A DNA stretch of 64,000 nt from JBJGXI01 sp045635475 (GTDB lineage: Bacteria > Bacillota > Bacilli > Bacillales > Amphibacillaceae): assembly GCF_045635475.1 (NCBI RefSeq), contig NZ_JBJGXI010000028.1, positions 4,916 to 68,915 of the forward strand. The letters run 5' to 3'. Position numbers and translations under genes: made by a program. Numbering within the stretch: position 1 is the first letter of the stretch; each line of letters opens with the position of its first letter. This document shows positions 16,275 to 24,518 of this stretch, one piece after another. Below the pieces are notes generated by a model. That model was given only the letters and a program-made list of their open reading frames with translations. It did not search any database and was not told the origin of the DNA.

Positions 16275-17765
16275 TTACTTAAAAACTCGCGTTGCTTCGA
16301 CTGCTTTTTTCCAACCTGCATACAATTTCTCACGGTCGTTTTCAGCCATTTTAGGCTTAAACGTTTCTTGAACCTTCCACTGTTTGGCAATCTGCTCGGT
16401 GCTTTCCCAGAACCCAACGGCCAATCCAGCCAAATAAGCGGCTCCTAATGCTGTTGTTTCCTTAATGACAGGTAAATCAACCGTATCTCCGATCATATCG
16501 CTTTGGAATTGGACGAGAAAATTGTTGTTTGTTGCACCACCATCAACCCGCAGCGTTTTCAAATCTAGACCAGAATCGGTAATCATTGCTTCTAATACAT
16601 CTCTCGTTTGATAAGCGAGCGACTCTAGTGTAGCTCGAATAAAGTGTTCCTTAGTCGTGCCGCGGGTAATCCCAAACATCGCACCACGTGCATCACTGTC
16701 CCAGTACGGTGTCCCAAGGCCGACAAAGGCAGGTACCATATACATACCTTCCGTAGAAGCTACTCTGTTTGCATATCTCTCCGTTTCAGATGCATCTTTA
16801 ATCATGCGTAAGCCATCACGAAGCCATTGCAGTGCGGAGCCGGCAACGAAAATACTACCTTCAAGTGCATATTCAACCTTGCCATCAATTCCCCATGCAA
16901 TCGTCGTTAAGAGCCCATGATCCGATGTTACAGCCTTACCCGTATTCATCAGCATAAAGCAACCAGTGCCATACGTATTTTTCGCCATCCCTTTTTCAAA
17001 GCATGCCTGACCAAACAGCGCAGCTTGCTGATCACCGGCAATACCAGCGATTGGAATTTGTTGACCGAAGAAGTGATAGTCGACTGTTTTTGCATACACT
17101 TCTGAAGAAGGACGAACTTCTGGAAGCATGCTTTTCGGCACCGTTAAAATATCTAACAGTTCATCATCCCATTTTAATTCATGAATGTTATACATTAGCG
17201 TACGGGATGCATTGGAATAGTCTGTCACATGTGTCTTTTTACCTGATAATTTATAGACGAGCCATGCATCAATCGTTCCAAATAACAGATCACCATTTTC
17301 CGCTTGCTCACGCGCACCTTCGACATTGTCCAAGATCCACTTTACTTTTGTACCACTAAAATATGGATCAATCAAAAGCCCAGTTTTTTGCCTGAATAGC
17401 TCGTTATGGCCTTGCTCGCGTAGCCCTTTACAAATCTCTTCTGTTTGACGAGATTGCCAGACGATTGCTTTGTAAATTGGCTTACCTGTATGCTTGTTCC
17501 AAACTACTGCTGTTTCCCGTTGATTGGTAATGCCAATTCCGGCAATCTGGTAGGCTTCAATGTCGGATTTGCGCAGCACCTCAGCAATACACGCTAAAAC
17601 AGATGTCCATATTTCATTTGCATCATGTTCCACCCATCCTGGCTTTTGAAAAAACTGCTCAAATTCATGGTGCGCCGTCTCGACAATCTCACCATTTTCA
17701 TTAAAAATAATCGCACGAGAACTCGTTGTTCCCTGATCAATAGAAAGAATAAATGTTTCGCTCAC
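16275..17765 (-). CDS. glpK: Glycerol kinase
   Basis: A 496-residue FGGY-family kinase that phosphorylates glycerol to sn-glycerol-3-phosphate in the cytoplasm. The N-terminus SETFILSIDQGTTSSRAIIF holds the phosphate-binding loop. KPGWVEHDANEIW, GIAGDQQAALFGQ and DGGATNNNFLVQFQSD are family signatures, and the length equals the usual 496-500. I chose GTG at 17765, with GGGGAG upstream; upstream ATG codons would add an unrelated extension through a hairpin. The usual glycerol facilitator gene glpF is not beside it; a membrane hydrolase gene occupies that upstream place. Confidence 0.97.
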   Translation of the reverse strand: MSETFILSIDQGTTSSRAIIFNENGEIVETAHHEFEQFFQKPGWVEHDANEIWTSVLACIAEVLRKSDIEAYQIAGIGITNQRETAVVWNKHTGKPIYKAIVWQSRQTEEICKGLREQGHNELFRQKTGLLIDPYFSGTKVKWILDNVEGAREQAENGDLLFGTIDAWLVYKLSGKKTHVTDYSNASRTLMYNIHELKWDDELLDILTVPKSMLPEVRPSSEVYAKTVDYHFFGQQIPIAGIAGDQQAALFGQACFEKGMAKNTYGTGCFMLMNTGKAVTSDHGLLTTIAWGIDGKVEYALEGSIFVAGSALQWLRDGLRMIKDASETERYANRVASTEGMYMVPAFVGLGTPYWDSDARGAMFGITRGTTKEHFIRATLESLAYQTRDVLEAMITDSGLDLKTLRVDGGATNNNFLVQFQSDMIGDTVDLPVIKETTALGAAYLAGLAVGFWESTEQIAKQWKVQETFKPKMAENDREKLYAGWKKAVEATRVFK

Positions 17766-17795
17766 TTTTGCTCCCCATCCTCTTATAAAAAAATT

Positions 17796-17826
17796 AACAC
17801 ATGCTGCAGATAGCACAGCATGTGTT
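17796..17826 (-). terminator. Hairpin with U-tract between membrane hydrolase and glpK
   Basis: ACACATGCTG pairs with CAGCATGTGT. On the minus strand it is followed by TAATTTTTTT, and a T-run on the plus strand makes it two-sided. It lies only about 30 bp before the glpK start, so it probably attenuates rather than fully blocks read-through, unless glpK has its own promoter. Confidence 0.65.
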
Positions 17827-17834
17827 TTTTAAAA

Positions 17835-19601
17835 TTACATATGCATAACTTGACCTGCAACAATATACCAAGTGATTAAGATTGCATTTACGAATGCTCC
17901 CGCCCAAATCGTTCCTGTTTTGCGGAACAGATACGTGGACACTAGTGCCGCAATAAAGTTAACAACGACAAATTGGAAAGCAATAATCGTAATCAATGCT
18001 TTATCCCATAATAACGCACCACTGCCAAACAATACACTATATTGAATCACAAGCAACACGATAATTCCAAGTGCATTGATTAGGAAGTTCGCTCCAAACC
18101 ACTTGAATGCAGTCTTCGTTTCTGTACTTGACTCTTTCATACGAAGTTGACCATGTAAAACGATGCCATTGACAATAAAGAACAATAGGAATGGAAGCAC
18201 ATACGTTAATACAAGGTAAAACTGTGATGCATTGATTGCTTTAAATGCCATTACCCATATACGGAAATCGACATTAAATAATCCACCAACCGCAACCGTT
18301 ACAGCGTACATCACACCTACGGAGGCAAGTGCAAGTAAGATAGTTCTACCGATTACTTTAAGATCAAATGTTACTCCGTAATTAGCAATAGTTGCGCCAT
18401 TTTTCTTGTTCGTATAGTGGAATATAACTAAAAGCACTGCTGCGATTACCGCATTTAGAACTGCCCACACCGCGAGTCCTGTCGTTATATTCTGACGAAG
18501 GAATGATCCTGCTGGGAACCATGCCTGGCCCCATTCCTGGAATTTGATAAATGTAGCAGCTGGAATTGCTGTTGCAACTAAACTACTAACAATCCACACC
18601 CATTTATTCGATACCGCTTTTGATTCCGGTAATTCTCTTACAACACTTGAAAAGTAATTTGTACTTAATAAATTACCCAATACAGCAATTAATAACATAA
18701 TTGCACCAATGAAACCGACAAATGTGGCAATTTCTTTTGTTTTCCATGACTGTTGATCTGCGTCAATTGGATTCGGTGCTGGAATTGCATCATTTAAGAA
18801 ATCAACAACTGTTCCGATTGATTCTGTTGACCAGTGTGTGCCTGGATGAATTACAGGCGGAGAAAAGTACACACGCGCTGATTGTTCCTCAAAGGAACCA
18901 TATAACTTCCCTTCTTCTACAGGCTCATCTGTACCAAATACTTTCATCATTTTTTCTGATTCATTTGCATTAACTGCTTTCTCTACTCCCCACATAAGTG
19001 GAGCAAATTCATCATATTTACTGAAGACGATACCATAGTTAAAAGGTGTTTCCGCTGTTACTTCACCAGAACCGTAAGTCTCTGTGGATGATGAAACCTG
19101 AATGACGGTGTTAACTAAATCTGGATTGTCCGTAGCTGCCTTCAGGACAGACCAACCACCCATAGAGTGACCTTCAACCGCAACTTGGTCGTCATCAATA
19201 AACGGTAAATTATGAATATAGTTTAACCCTGATGTGACACCGCGGCTTAAATCAGCTGGGAATTGTTCCGAATATCCGTGGCCAGTCATGTCCATAGAAA
19301 GTACAACGTAGCCACGCTTTGCAAATTCAATACTAAACGGCTCTTGTACTTCTCTAGAGTTAATATAGCCGTGCATCGAAACAACTGCTGGATGTTGTTC
19401 TTCTAAATTCATATCACTCGGCATGTACATTAAAGCACTGTGCACAATCCCATTATCCCCAACAAAGCGGATATCCTTAACTTCTACATCTCCACCACTA
19501 GTTTGCACATTGTGTGCAATGATACTACTAATTAAAATAACGACTAAAGAAACAATAATTGCTAACGGTCTAGAAAAAAAGCGTTTGTTATTGCTACTCA
19601 T
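17835..19601 (-). CDS. Membrane-bound alpha/beta serine hydrolase in the GlpP regulon
   Basis: A 588-residue fusion. An N-terminal transmembrane anchor (about residues 8-27) is followed by an alpha/beta hydrolase domain. That domain has SMHGYINSREVQEPF (oxyanion region), LSMDMTGHGYSEQF, the nucleophile elbow EGHSMGGWS, and a likely catalytic His in HPGTHWS. From about residue 290 there are six or seven hydrophobic helices to the C-terminus. The catalytic domain is predicted outside the cell. ATG 19601 is chosen over 19607 for better spacing from GGGGG. A perfect cre, a promoter and a GlpP-type terminator leader precede it; glpP is upstream and glpK downstream. I infer a role in releasing glycerol from an ester. 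The substrate is unknown. Confidence 0.8.
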   Translation of the reverse strand: MSSNNKRFFSRPLAIIVSLVVILISSIIAHNVQTSGGDVEVKDIRFVGDNGIVHSALMYMPSDMNLEEQHPAVVSMHGYINSREVQEPFSIEFAKRGYVVLSMDMTGHGYSEQFPADLSRGVTSGLNYIHNLPFIDDDQVAVEGHSMGGWSVLKAATDNPDLVNTVIQVSSSTETYGSGEVTAETPFNYGIVFSKYDEFAPLMWGVEKAVNANESEKMMKVFGTDEPVEEGKLYGSFEEQSARVYFSPPVIHPGTHWSTESIGTVVDFLNDAIPAPNPIDADQQSWKTKEIATFVGFIGAIMLLIAVLGNLLSTNYFSSVVRELPESKAVSNKWVWIVSSLVATAIPAATFIKFQEWGQAWFPAGSFLRQNITTGLAVWAVLNAVIAAVLLVIFHYTNKKNGATIANYGVTFDLKVIGRTILLALASVGVMYAVTVAVGGLFNVDFRIWVMAFKAINASQFYLVLTYVLPFLLFFIVNGIVLHGQLRMKESSTETKTAFKWFGANFLINALGIIVLLVIQYSVLFGSGALLWDKALITIIAFQFVVVNFIAALVSTYLFRKTGTIWAGAFVNAILITWYIVAGQVMHM

Positions 19602-19673
19602 TTTCATTTCCCCCTTTGTTATTCCTGCTCGGAAACAAGTTAGACCCCGTGATCCACTTAAATTAACCCACAG

Positions 19674-19740
19674 AAAAAGACCTCACTAATAAATCACACT
19701 TTCCCCAAAGTAGATTCATAGTGAAGGTCTCCAATCTCCC
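19674..19740 (-). terminator. GlpP-type leader terminator before the membrane hydrolase gene
   Basis: On the minus strand GGGAGATTGGAGACC leads into a stem (AGACCTTCACTA with TAGTGAGGTCT, one bulge) followed by UUUUU. The whole structure lies about 75-130 nt upstream of the start codon. Its design and 5' lead-in match the glpD leader in this window, so both are probably GlpP targets. Confidence 0.75.
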
Positions 19741-19767
19741 ATCACGTGCTTTAACTTGTTATTTTAT

Positions 19768-19796
19768 AATTTAAACCTTTTTGTAAGCGTTGTCAA
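19768..19796 (-). promoter_or_regulatory. Promoter of the hydrolase-glpK operon with overlapping perfect cre
   Basis: A consensus -35 (TTGACA on the minus strand, 19791-19796) and a weaker -10 (TAAATT, 19768-19773) are separated by 17 nt. TGTAAGCGTTGTCA at 19782-19795 (plus strand) matches all 14 defined positions of the cre consensus and covers the -35 and spacer. CcpA binding there should block transcription in rich sugar. Confidence 0.8.
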
Positions 19797-19847
19797 TACT
19801 TTTCGTACAATTAAATTTTGAAAGTAAGCACAATTGCTAATCCAACA

Positions 19848-20387
19848 TTAGAGTTCCCACAATTCCGCTCTCGATGTGGTGATCGCTACGGCACCACCAT
19901 CTAATGCTTGTTGGACATCTTCCTTCGTTTTAATTAATCCACCAGCAATTACCGGCAGGCTTGTTGTTTCAGCAACCTCTTGGATAACAGCTGGAACGAC
20001 ACCTGGCAACACCTCAATATAATCCGGCCTTACCTTATTAATCATTTTAAGATTATGATTTAAAGCATGGCTATCCAAAGCGAATAACCGCTGAATCGCG
20101 ATGATTTTATTCTTTTTGGCGATTGAAATTGCTGCTCCTCGTGTACTAATGATTCCATCCACATGGACGTTGCGAATTAAAAATTCAACACCATACTCGT
20201 CTGCTTTTAATCCTTGAATTAAATCCGCATGCACGAGTACTTTTTTATTTGCACGTTTCGCGTAGGCTACTAAATCTCCTATTTGTGATAACCTTGACTC
20301 TAAAAACACAATGTATTCGTGTTCACTTTTTAAAAGCTTTTCAAAATTTTTCATATTTTTAACTGCAGGTAATATTCCGTTAAGCAT
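19848..20387 (-). CDS. glpP: Glycerol-3-phosphate-responsive antiterminator
   Basis: A 179-residue cytoplasmic RNA-binding regulator of the GlpP family (TIM-barrel-like). Characteristic segments are GILPAVKNMKNFEKLL, KVLVHADLIQGLKADEYGVEFL, DGIISTRGAAISIAKK, VRPDYIEVLPGVVPAVI and VIAGGLIKTKEDVQQALDGGAVAITTS. In Bacillus, GlpP with bound glycerol-3-phosphate prevents termination in glp leaders. Here it lies directly upstream, on the same strand, of two terminator leaders of the expected type. The ribosome-binding site is AGAGAGG. Confidence 0.95.
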   Translation of the reverse strand: MLNGILPAVKNMKNFEKLLKSEHEYIVFLESRLSQIGDLVAYAKRANKKVLVHADLIQGLKADEYGVEFLIRNVHVDGIISTRGAAISIAKKNKIIAIQRLFALDSHALNHNLKMINKVRPDYIEVLPGVVPAVIQEVAETTSLPVIAGGLIKTKEDVQQALDGGAVAITTSRAELWEL

Positions 20388-20460
20388 CCAGATCGACCTC
20401 TCTTATTGTTACACCTACTATACCAACATTTGCAGAAGGAAAACAATGATATAGAAAACA

Positions 20461-20504
20461 TGCCATGTACTAACTGCGTTTTTTACGACAGTTAGTACAT
20501 GGCA
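20461..20504 (-). terminator. Terminator after the ABC permease gene
   Basis: TGCCATGTACTAACTG pairs perfectly with CAGTTAGTACATGGCA; a short U-rich stretch follows on the minus strand. Confidence 0.75.
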
Positions 20505-20516
20505 CGTTGATTCCAT

Positions 20517-21218
20517 CTATTTAGCTTTTACAATCGTTATTTTTCTTACAAACAGGAAGGTAAACGCATATAACACAAGCCCGATAACAAATAGCTGCAA
20601 GAAGTAGGTGATGTTAATATCTGTGAACAGATTTGATAAGAAATCAAACACCCAACCCTTCGCAATTCCAAGTAACAGGGCGAGCACGATTACTCCAGCC
20701 ACAATACCTCCACCAGCTAAGCCAGTTTGATAAAATAATAAGCCGAAGAAAAATAACAAAACGAGCAGGACAAACGTAATAGCAGCATCAATCGCTACCC
20801 TATTTAACCATGTATCCTCAAGAAAACTTGAGAGATGCAAAAAATTAAACGTTGTTATATCAGTTGCTTCTGTAAAGCTCAAGGTTAGTGAATGCAATGT
20901 ATTACCTATTAAAGATTGAACTATTGCTAAACCTAGAAAAAGTAATCCGATGCCTAAGAATAAGTTTTTTCTCGTCGCTCCTATTTTGATCGAAAATGGG
21001 ATAGCCTCTTTCACTGTCTTAAAGCCATAAATTGCGCTATAAATGTAGATTGGGAAACTTAACGAAAAATAAAATGAGCCCTCTTCGACACTAAGTAAAA
21101 AATAAGCAAAGCAAAGGGAAACGACAAGCACCCCTAATAAAATACTCCAGAAAATCATAAATGAATAACGCATATCTGTTACAAAGAAATACAATAATCC
21201 TTTTAGCTGTCTCGCCAT
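20517..21218 (-). CDS. ABC transporter permease, YtrC/D-like membrane protein
   Basis: A 233-residue integral membrane protein with about six hydrophobic segments (roughly 20-40, 50-66, 88-105, 142-163, 168-190, 204-224), of the ABC-2/exporter-type permease kind. It follows the ABC ATPase gene by 3 bp and a GntR regulator gene, the layout of YtrABC-like operons. Those operons in Bacillus respond to cell-wall-active compounds. No specific substrate can be named. A terminator follows, closing the operon. Confidence 0.8.
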   Translation of the reverse strand: MARQLKGLLYFFVTDMRYSFMIFWSILLGVLVVSLCFAYFLLSVEEGSFYFSLSFPIYIYSAIYGFKTVKEAIPFSIKIGATRKNLFLGIGLLFLGLAIVQSLIGNTLHSLTLSFTEATDITTFNFLHLSSFLEDTWLNRVAIDAAITFVLLVLLFFFGLLFYQTGLAGGGIVAGVIVLALLLGIAKGWVFDFLSNLFTDINITYFLQLFVIGLVLYAFTFLFVRKITIVKAK

Positions 21219-21221
21219 CTG

Positions 21222-22079
21222 TTATGCCCCCTTCTTTCGTTCCGTTAGATGAATCATTAATTCTTGGATTGGTACTCCTTCAACACGGAGCCCACTTTTA
21301 CGCGCTTCCTCCACACTTCCGTATAGATAAGCGGTCATCATTCCAGCTAATTGTTTTTTCTGAATCACTTCTTTGCCTTGAATGAAGCTTTCTACATCCT
21401 CGATTCTTCCCGATACAGCACATGTGGTGTCGCGAAGTACTTCCGCATCTTGCTTCATGACCAATGCACCGTCACTTAGAATCATCACTTCCTCAAACAA
21501 CAAGCTCACTTCATCTATAAGGTGCGTCGATAAAATAATCGTACGTTTTTCTTCTTCATAACTTTCAAGTAAAAGCTCATAGAATTTTTTTCTCGAAGGT
21601 GCATCAAGTCCAATGTACGGTTCATCAAAGATGGTAATTGGTGCTTTACTCGCTAACCCAACGATAATCCCTAAAGCTGATTCCATCCCTTTTGACAATG
21701 TTTTTACTCTGGCATTGCGATCAAGATTATATTCGACAACCAGTTCATCCGCTAATTGCCAGTCCCATGATGGATAAAAATACGAATAAATCTTTAATAC
21801 GTTTTTCACCTTTAAATCTCTTTTAAAATTATCGCCTTCTTTAATTAAGCAAACTGACTCTGTTAATCGTTGATTATCGAAAGGCTCTTCACCATCGATT
21901 AAAATTTGCCCACTACTCGCTAAAATATGGCCAGCCAAAATATTCATGAACGTCGTTTTACCTGCACCATTTCGTCCGAGCAAGCCATAAATTTTCGGTT
22001 CCTCTAAGGTAAATGAAATATTGTTCAATGCAGCTTTATTTTTGTACCGCTTCGATAGATTCTTCACTTCAATTTTCAT
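21222..22079 (-). CDS. ABC transporter ATP-binding protein, YtrB-like
   Basis: A 285-residue ATPase. Walker A is GRNGAGKTT, signature motif KTLSKGMESALG, Walker B ITIFDEPYIGLD, H-loop ILSTHLIDEV. The C-terminal about 80 residues form a small accessory domain. I chose ATG at 22079, because the preceding region belongs to the regulator gene; the start lies inside the last codons of the GntR gene (11-bp overlap), giving coupled translation. With the downstream permease it makes a GntR-controlled ABC exporter-like complex at the membrane. Confidence 0.88.
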   Translation of the reverse strand: MKIEVKNLSKRYKNKAALNNISFTLEEPKIYGLLGRNGAGKTTFMNILAGHILASSGQILIDGEEPFDNQRLTESVCLIKEGDNFKRDLKVKNVLKIYSYFYPSWDWQLADELVVEYNLDRNARVKTLSKGMESALGIIVGLASKAPITIFDEPYIGLDAPSRKKFYELLLESYEEEKRTIILSTHLIDEVSLLFEEVMILSDGALVMKQDAEVLRDTTCAVSGRIEDVESFIQGKEVIQKKQLAGMMTAYLYGSVEEARKSGLRVEGVPIQELMIHLTERKKGA

Positions 22080-22443
22080 CGATATCCTCCCTTTGCACCA
22101 TTTCAATTAAATGATCCTTATGAATACGAAGCTTCTCCGCTTCCTTCTTTAAAGGAAGCATATAACTTTCATAAAATGATTTCTTCCGCTTTTCAATTAA
22201 AATCTCTCTCGCATCCTCCGCTACAAACATCCCGACACCTCTTCGTTTATAAAGTATCTGTTCCGAAACGAGCTCATTAATCCCTTTTGCGGCTGTGGCT
22301 GGATTAATTTTATAATAATTAGCTATCTCATTAGTTGATGGGGCTCGCTCTCCTGCATTTAGATTTTCATTAAGGATCGAATCCTCAATCTGTTCCTTAA
22401 TTTGCAAGAATATTGGTTTACTTTCATCCAGATTATCTTTCAT
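22069..22443 (-). CDS. GntR family regulator, YtrA subfamily
   Basis: A 124-residue DNA-binding protein with an N-terminal winged helix (PIFLQIKEQIEDSILNENLNAGERAPSTNEIANYYKINPATAAKGINELVSEQILYKRRGVGMFV) and a short two-helix dimerisation tail instead of a ligand-binding domain, as in YtrA. It is the first gene of the operon with the ABC ATPase and permease. A 12-bp inverted repeat just upstream is its probable operator, so it likely represses its own operon. Confidence 0.9.
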   Translation of the reverse strand: MKDNLDESKPIFLQIKEQIEDSILNENLNAGERAPSTNEIANYYKINPATAAKGINELVSEQILYKRRGVGMFVAEDAREILIEKRKKSFYESYMLPLKKEAEKLRIHKDHLIEMVQREDIDEN

Positions 22444-22457
22444 ATTGGTTCCCTTCC

Positions 22458-22495
22458 GTTATATGGTTAACTACTTATGTAACTAACCATATAAC
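22458..22495. promoter_or_regulatory. Operator-like inverted repeat for the YtrA-type regulator
   Basis: GTTATATGGTTA and its exact complement TAACCATATAAC are spaced by 14 bp, 15 bp upstream of the regulator start. Such a dyad matches the dimeric binding of YtrA-type GntR proteins. Confidence 0.75.
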
Positions 22496-22692
22496 AATGC
22501 GTTTTTAAAGTCAACTCTTTTTGGAAAAAATTAATTTCAAACACGAATGATTTGATAAATTATCAATCGTGTTATCTTCGTTACTTTTGCGTGATACAAT
22601 ACAAGTAGATATTTTAAGATTTAAAAGCAGGATCTTCTTGAACGAATCAGTAGAGTACGAATAAAACGAAATGCTAAAAGGAGGAAAATAAT

Positions 22693-23259
22693 ATGGCAAA
22701 GAATAGTAGAGAGTGGTCTCTAGACCAACGTGAAGAACTATTGAAAACTTTGGAATTACGATTTGAGAAAAACACGAACAGACATAAGGGCCTTGCATGG
22801 GATAAAGTACAAGCTAAACTTGAGGCTAATCCTGAAAAACTGTGGTCGCTCCATGAGATGGAAGCTTCTCTCGGTGAACCGGATGTTGTTGGTTACGATG
22901 ATCAGACAGACGAATACATATTTTATGATTGTTCAGCGGAAAGTCCTAAAGGCCGCAGAAGTATTTGTTATGACCGCGAAGCGCTAGAATCAAGGAAAAA
23001 ACACAAGCCTGAAAATAGCGCCATGGATATGGCAGCAAATATGGGCATTGAAATTTTAACGGAAGAACAGTACCGCGAGTTGCAGACACTTGGAACTTTT
23101 GATCTAAAGACGTCAAGCTGGATCCAAACACCTGAAAATATTAGAAAACTTGGTGGAGCAATCTTTTGTGATCGTCGCTATGATACTGTGTTTGTGTACC
23201 ATAATGGAGCAGATTCATACTATGGTGCGCGGGGTTTCCGTGGATCATTAAGGGTATAA
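22693..23259 (+). CDS. DUF4256 family protein
   Basis: A 188-residue soluble protein. It carries the family's regions RFEKNTNRHKGLAWDKVQAKL, LWSLHEMEASLGEPDVVGYD, YIFYDCSAESPKGRRSICYD, ILTEEQYRELQTLGTFDLKTSSWIQTP and a C-terminal YHNGADSYYGARGFRGSLRV. These match uncharacterised DUF4256 proteins in Bacillaceae and other bacteria. The ribosome-binding site is AAAAGGAGG. No operon partner. Function unknown. Confidence 0.85.
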   Translation: MAKNSREWSLDQREELLKTLELRFEKNTNRHKGLAWDKVQAKLEANPEKLWSLHEMEASLGEPDVVGYDDQTDEYIFYDCSAESPKGRRSICYDREALESRKKHKPENSAMDMAANMGIEILTEEQYRELQTLGTFDLKTSSWIQTPENIRKLGGAIFCDRRYDTVFVYHNGADSYYGARGFRGSLRV

Positions 23260-23379
23260 GTAACAGTTTAATAAGTAACTAACAGAAAGCTCTTTTATGA
23301 AAATTAAGTCTGGGAATTAGATACTAACTAAAGCATACCAATTTTCCCCGTTTATTTTCGCATCATAAATTACCACAAT

Positions 23380-23399
23380 ATGGATATTTATGTTAAAAT
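23380..23399 (+). promoter_or_regulatory. Extended -10-like sequence shared with 34924-34943
   Basis: An exact 20-nt sequence containing TGTTAAAAT (extended -10 form) is found about 55 bp upstream of the RDD gene and again at 34924-34943, about 85 bp before a small membrane gene. It probably marks similar promoters. Confidence 0.4.
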
Positions 23400-23452
23400 A
23401 GTATTTTGTAACCATACAACTAAATTTATAAAGCGATTAGGGGAGGAATACT

Positions 23453-23869
23453 ATGATATCAAAAAACTATGCGGGTTTTGGAAAAAGATTATTAGCGACC
23501 TTTTTAGACGTTAGCATTATTACTATTTTTATTGGTTTGTTAACCTACATCTTTGTAGGCGAATATTCTACTAATTGGACAAGTGGATATACATGGGACA
23601 TCGTTTACACCATATACTTAGTTATTACACCTGTGCTTTGGGCGGGTTACATTATTGGCAAACGCATCTGCAAAATTAAATTAATTCGAACAGACGGCAA
23701 CGATGTTAAATTTTCCAATACTATTTTAAGAGAGTTTGTCGGGTTCCACCTTATAGGAATTATTACGCTCGGCATTTCCTTAATCATAAGTGTTTTTATG
23801 GTAATATTTCGCGAAGATAAAAGAGCAATTCACGATATTATAGGTGGAACTTATGTTGTTGAAAAGTGA
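23453..23869 (+). CDS. RDD family membrane protein
   Basis: A 138-residue membrane protein beginning with the RDD hallmark YAGFGKRLLATFLDVSII (Arg and Asp in the first helix). It has three or four helices (about 13-36, 50-70, 100-125) and the late motif DKRAIHDIIGGTYVV. RDD proteins are small membrane proteins, some linked to ion or osmolyte transport. Ribosome-binding site AGGGGAGGA. The next gene starts 19 bp downstream and may be cotranscribed. Confidence 0.85.
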   Translation: MISKNYAGFGKRLLATFLDVSIITIFIGLLTYIFVGEYSTNWTSGYTWDIVYTIYLVITPVLWAGYIIGKRICKIKLIRTDGNDVKFSNTILREFVGFHLIGIITLGISLIISVFMVIFREDKRAIHDIIGGTYVVEK

Positions 23870-23888
23870 TTACTAAGGAGAAGGCCAG

Positions 23889-24446
23889 ATGAATATGGAT
23901 GAATTCATCACACAATTCCATAAAAGATACCCTGAAGTTGACCGGTTTAATGTTGCGACAGATGATATGGTCAAAAGATATGAAAAAAAATTGGGATACC
24001 GACTGCCCTTTTCGTTTGTGGAATTTCTAAAGAAATTTTCCAATGGGATTTTCCTATTAGATTATGAACCTATTGGCGGTGTAAGCGAAGATTCTCCATG
24101 TAGTGATATTCAAAATGTTAATACTATACTCCCTAACATTCCAGATGAGGTCTTTATCGTTGAAACGAACGAGCATATAGCGTCTAGTCGGCTTATCTCC
24201 TTTACAATGTTTGATGCTGGTGACCATTCAGGCAATCACTGGGTATTTTTATGCGAAGATGGCGTATCAGATTATCGTGTTGGGTTTGTCAGTCAATCCT
24301 CATTAAAAATTGTAAAAGTTTTAAATAGTTTCGAAGAGTGGTTAACGATTTTATGGAAAAATGATGATGAGGATGTGCCTGCAAGTCCCGTATTCAACAT
24401 TCTTTTTCCTTCATATGAAAAGAGAGATAATATTCTTTTTGACTAG
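23889..24446 (+). CDS. SMI1/KNR4 (SUKH) family protein
   Basis: A 185-residue soluble protein. The SUKH core is visible: MVKRYEKKLGYRLPFSFVEFLKKFSNGIFL, then acidic strands, LISFTMFDAGDHSGNHWVFLCED and SFEEWLTILW. Many SUKH proteins are immunity proteins against secreted nuclease toxins, but no toxin gene is near. An orphan immunity or housekeeping role is equally possible. It lies 19 bp after the RDD gene. Confidence 0.82.
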   Translation: MNMDEFITQFHKRYPEVDRFNVATDDMVKRYEKKLGYRLPFSFVEFLKKFSNGIFLLDYEPIGGVSEDSPCSDIQNVNTILPNIPDEVFIVETNEHIASSRLISFTMFDAGDHSGNHWVFLCEDGVSDYRVGFVSQSSLKIVKVLNSFEEWLTILWKNDDEDVPASPVFNILFPSYEKRDNILFD

Positions 24447-24518
24447 TGGATTTAATATTATTGCAACAATGTCAATCATCATTTCTCTTCTCCAATAGAT
24501 AGCTGGACACATCTGCAC

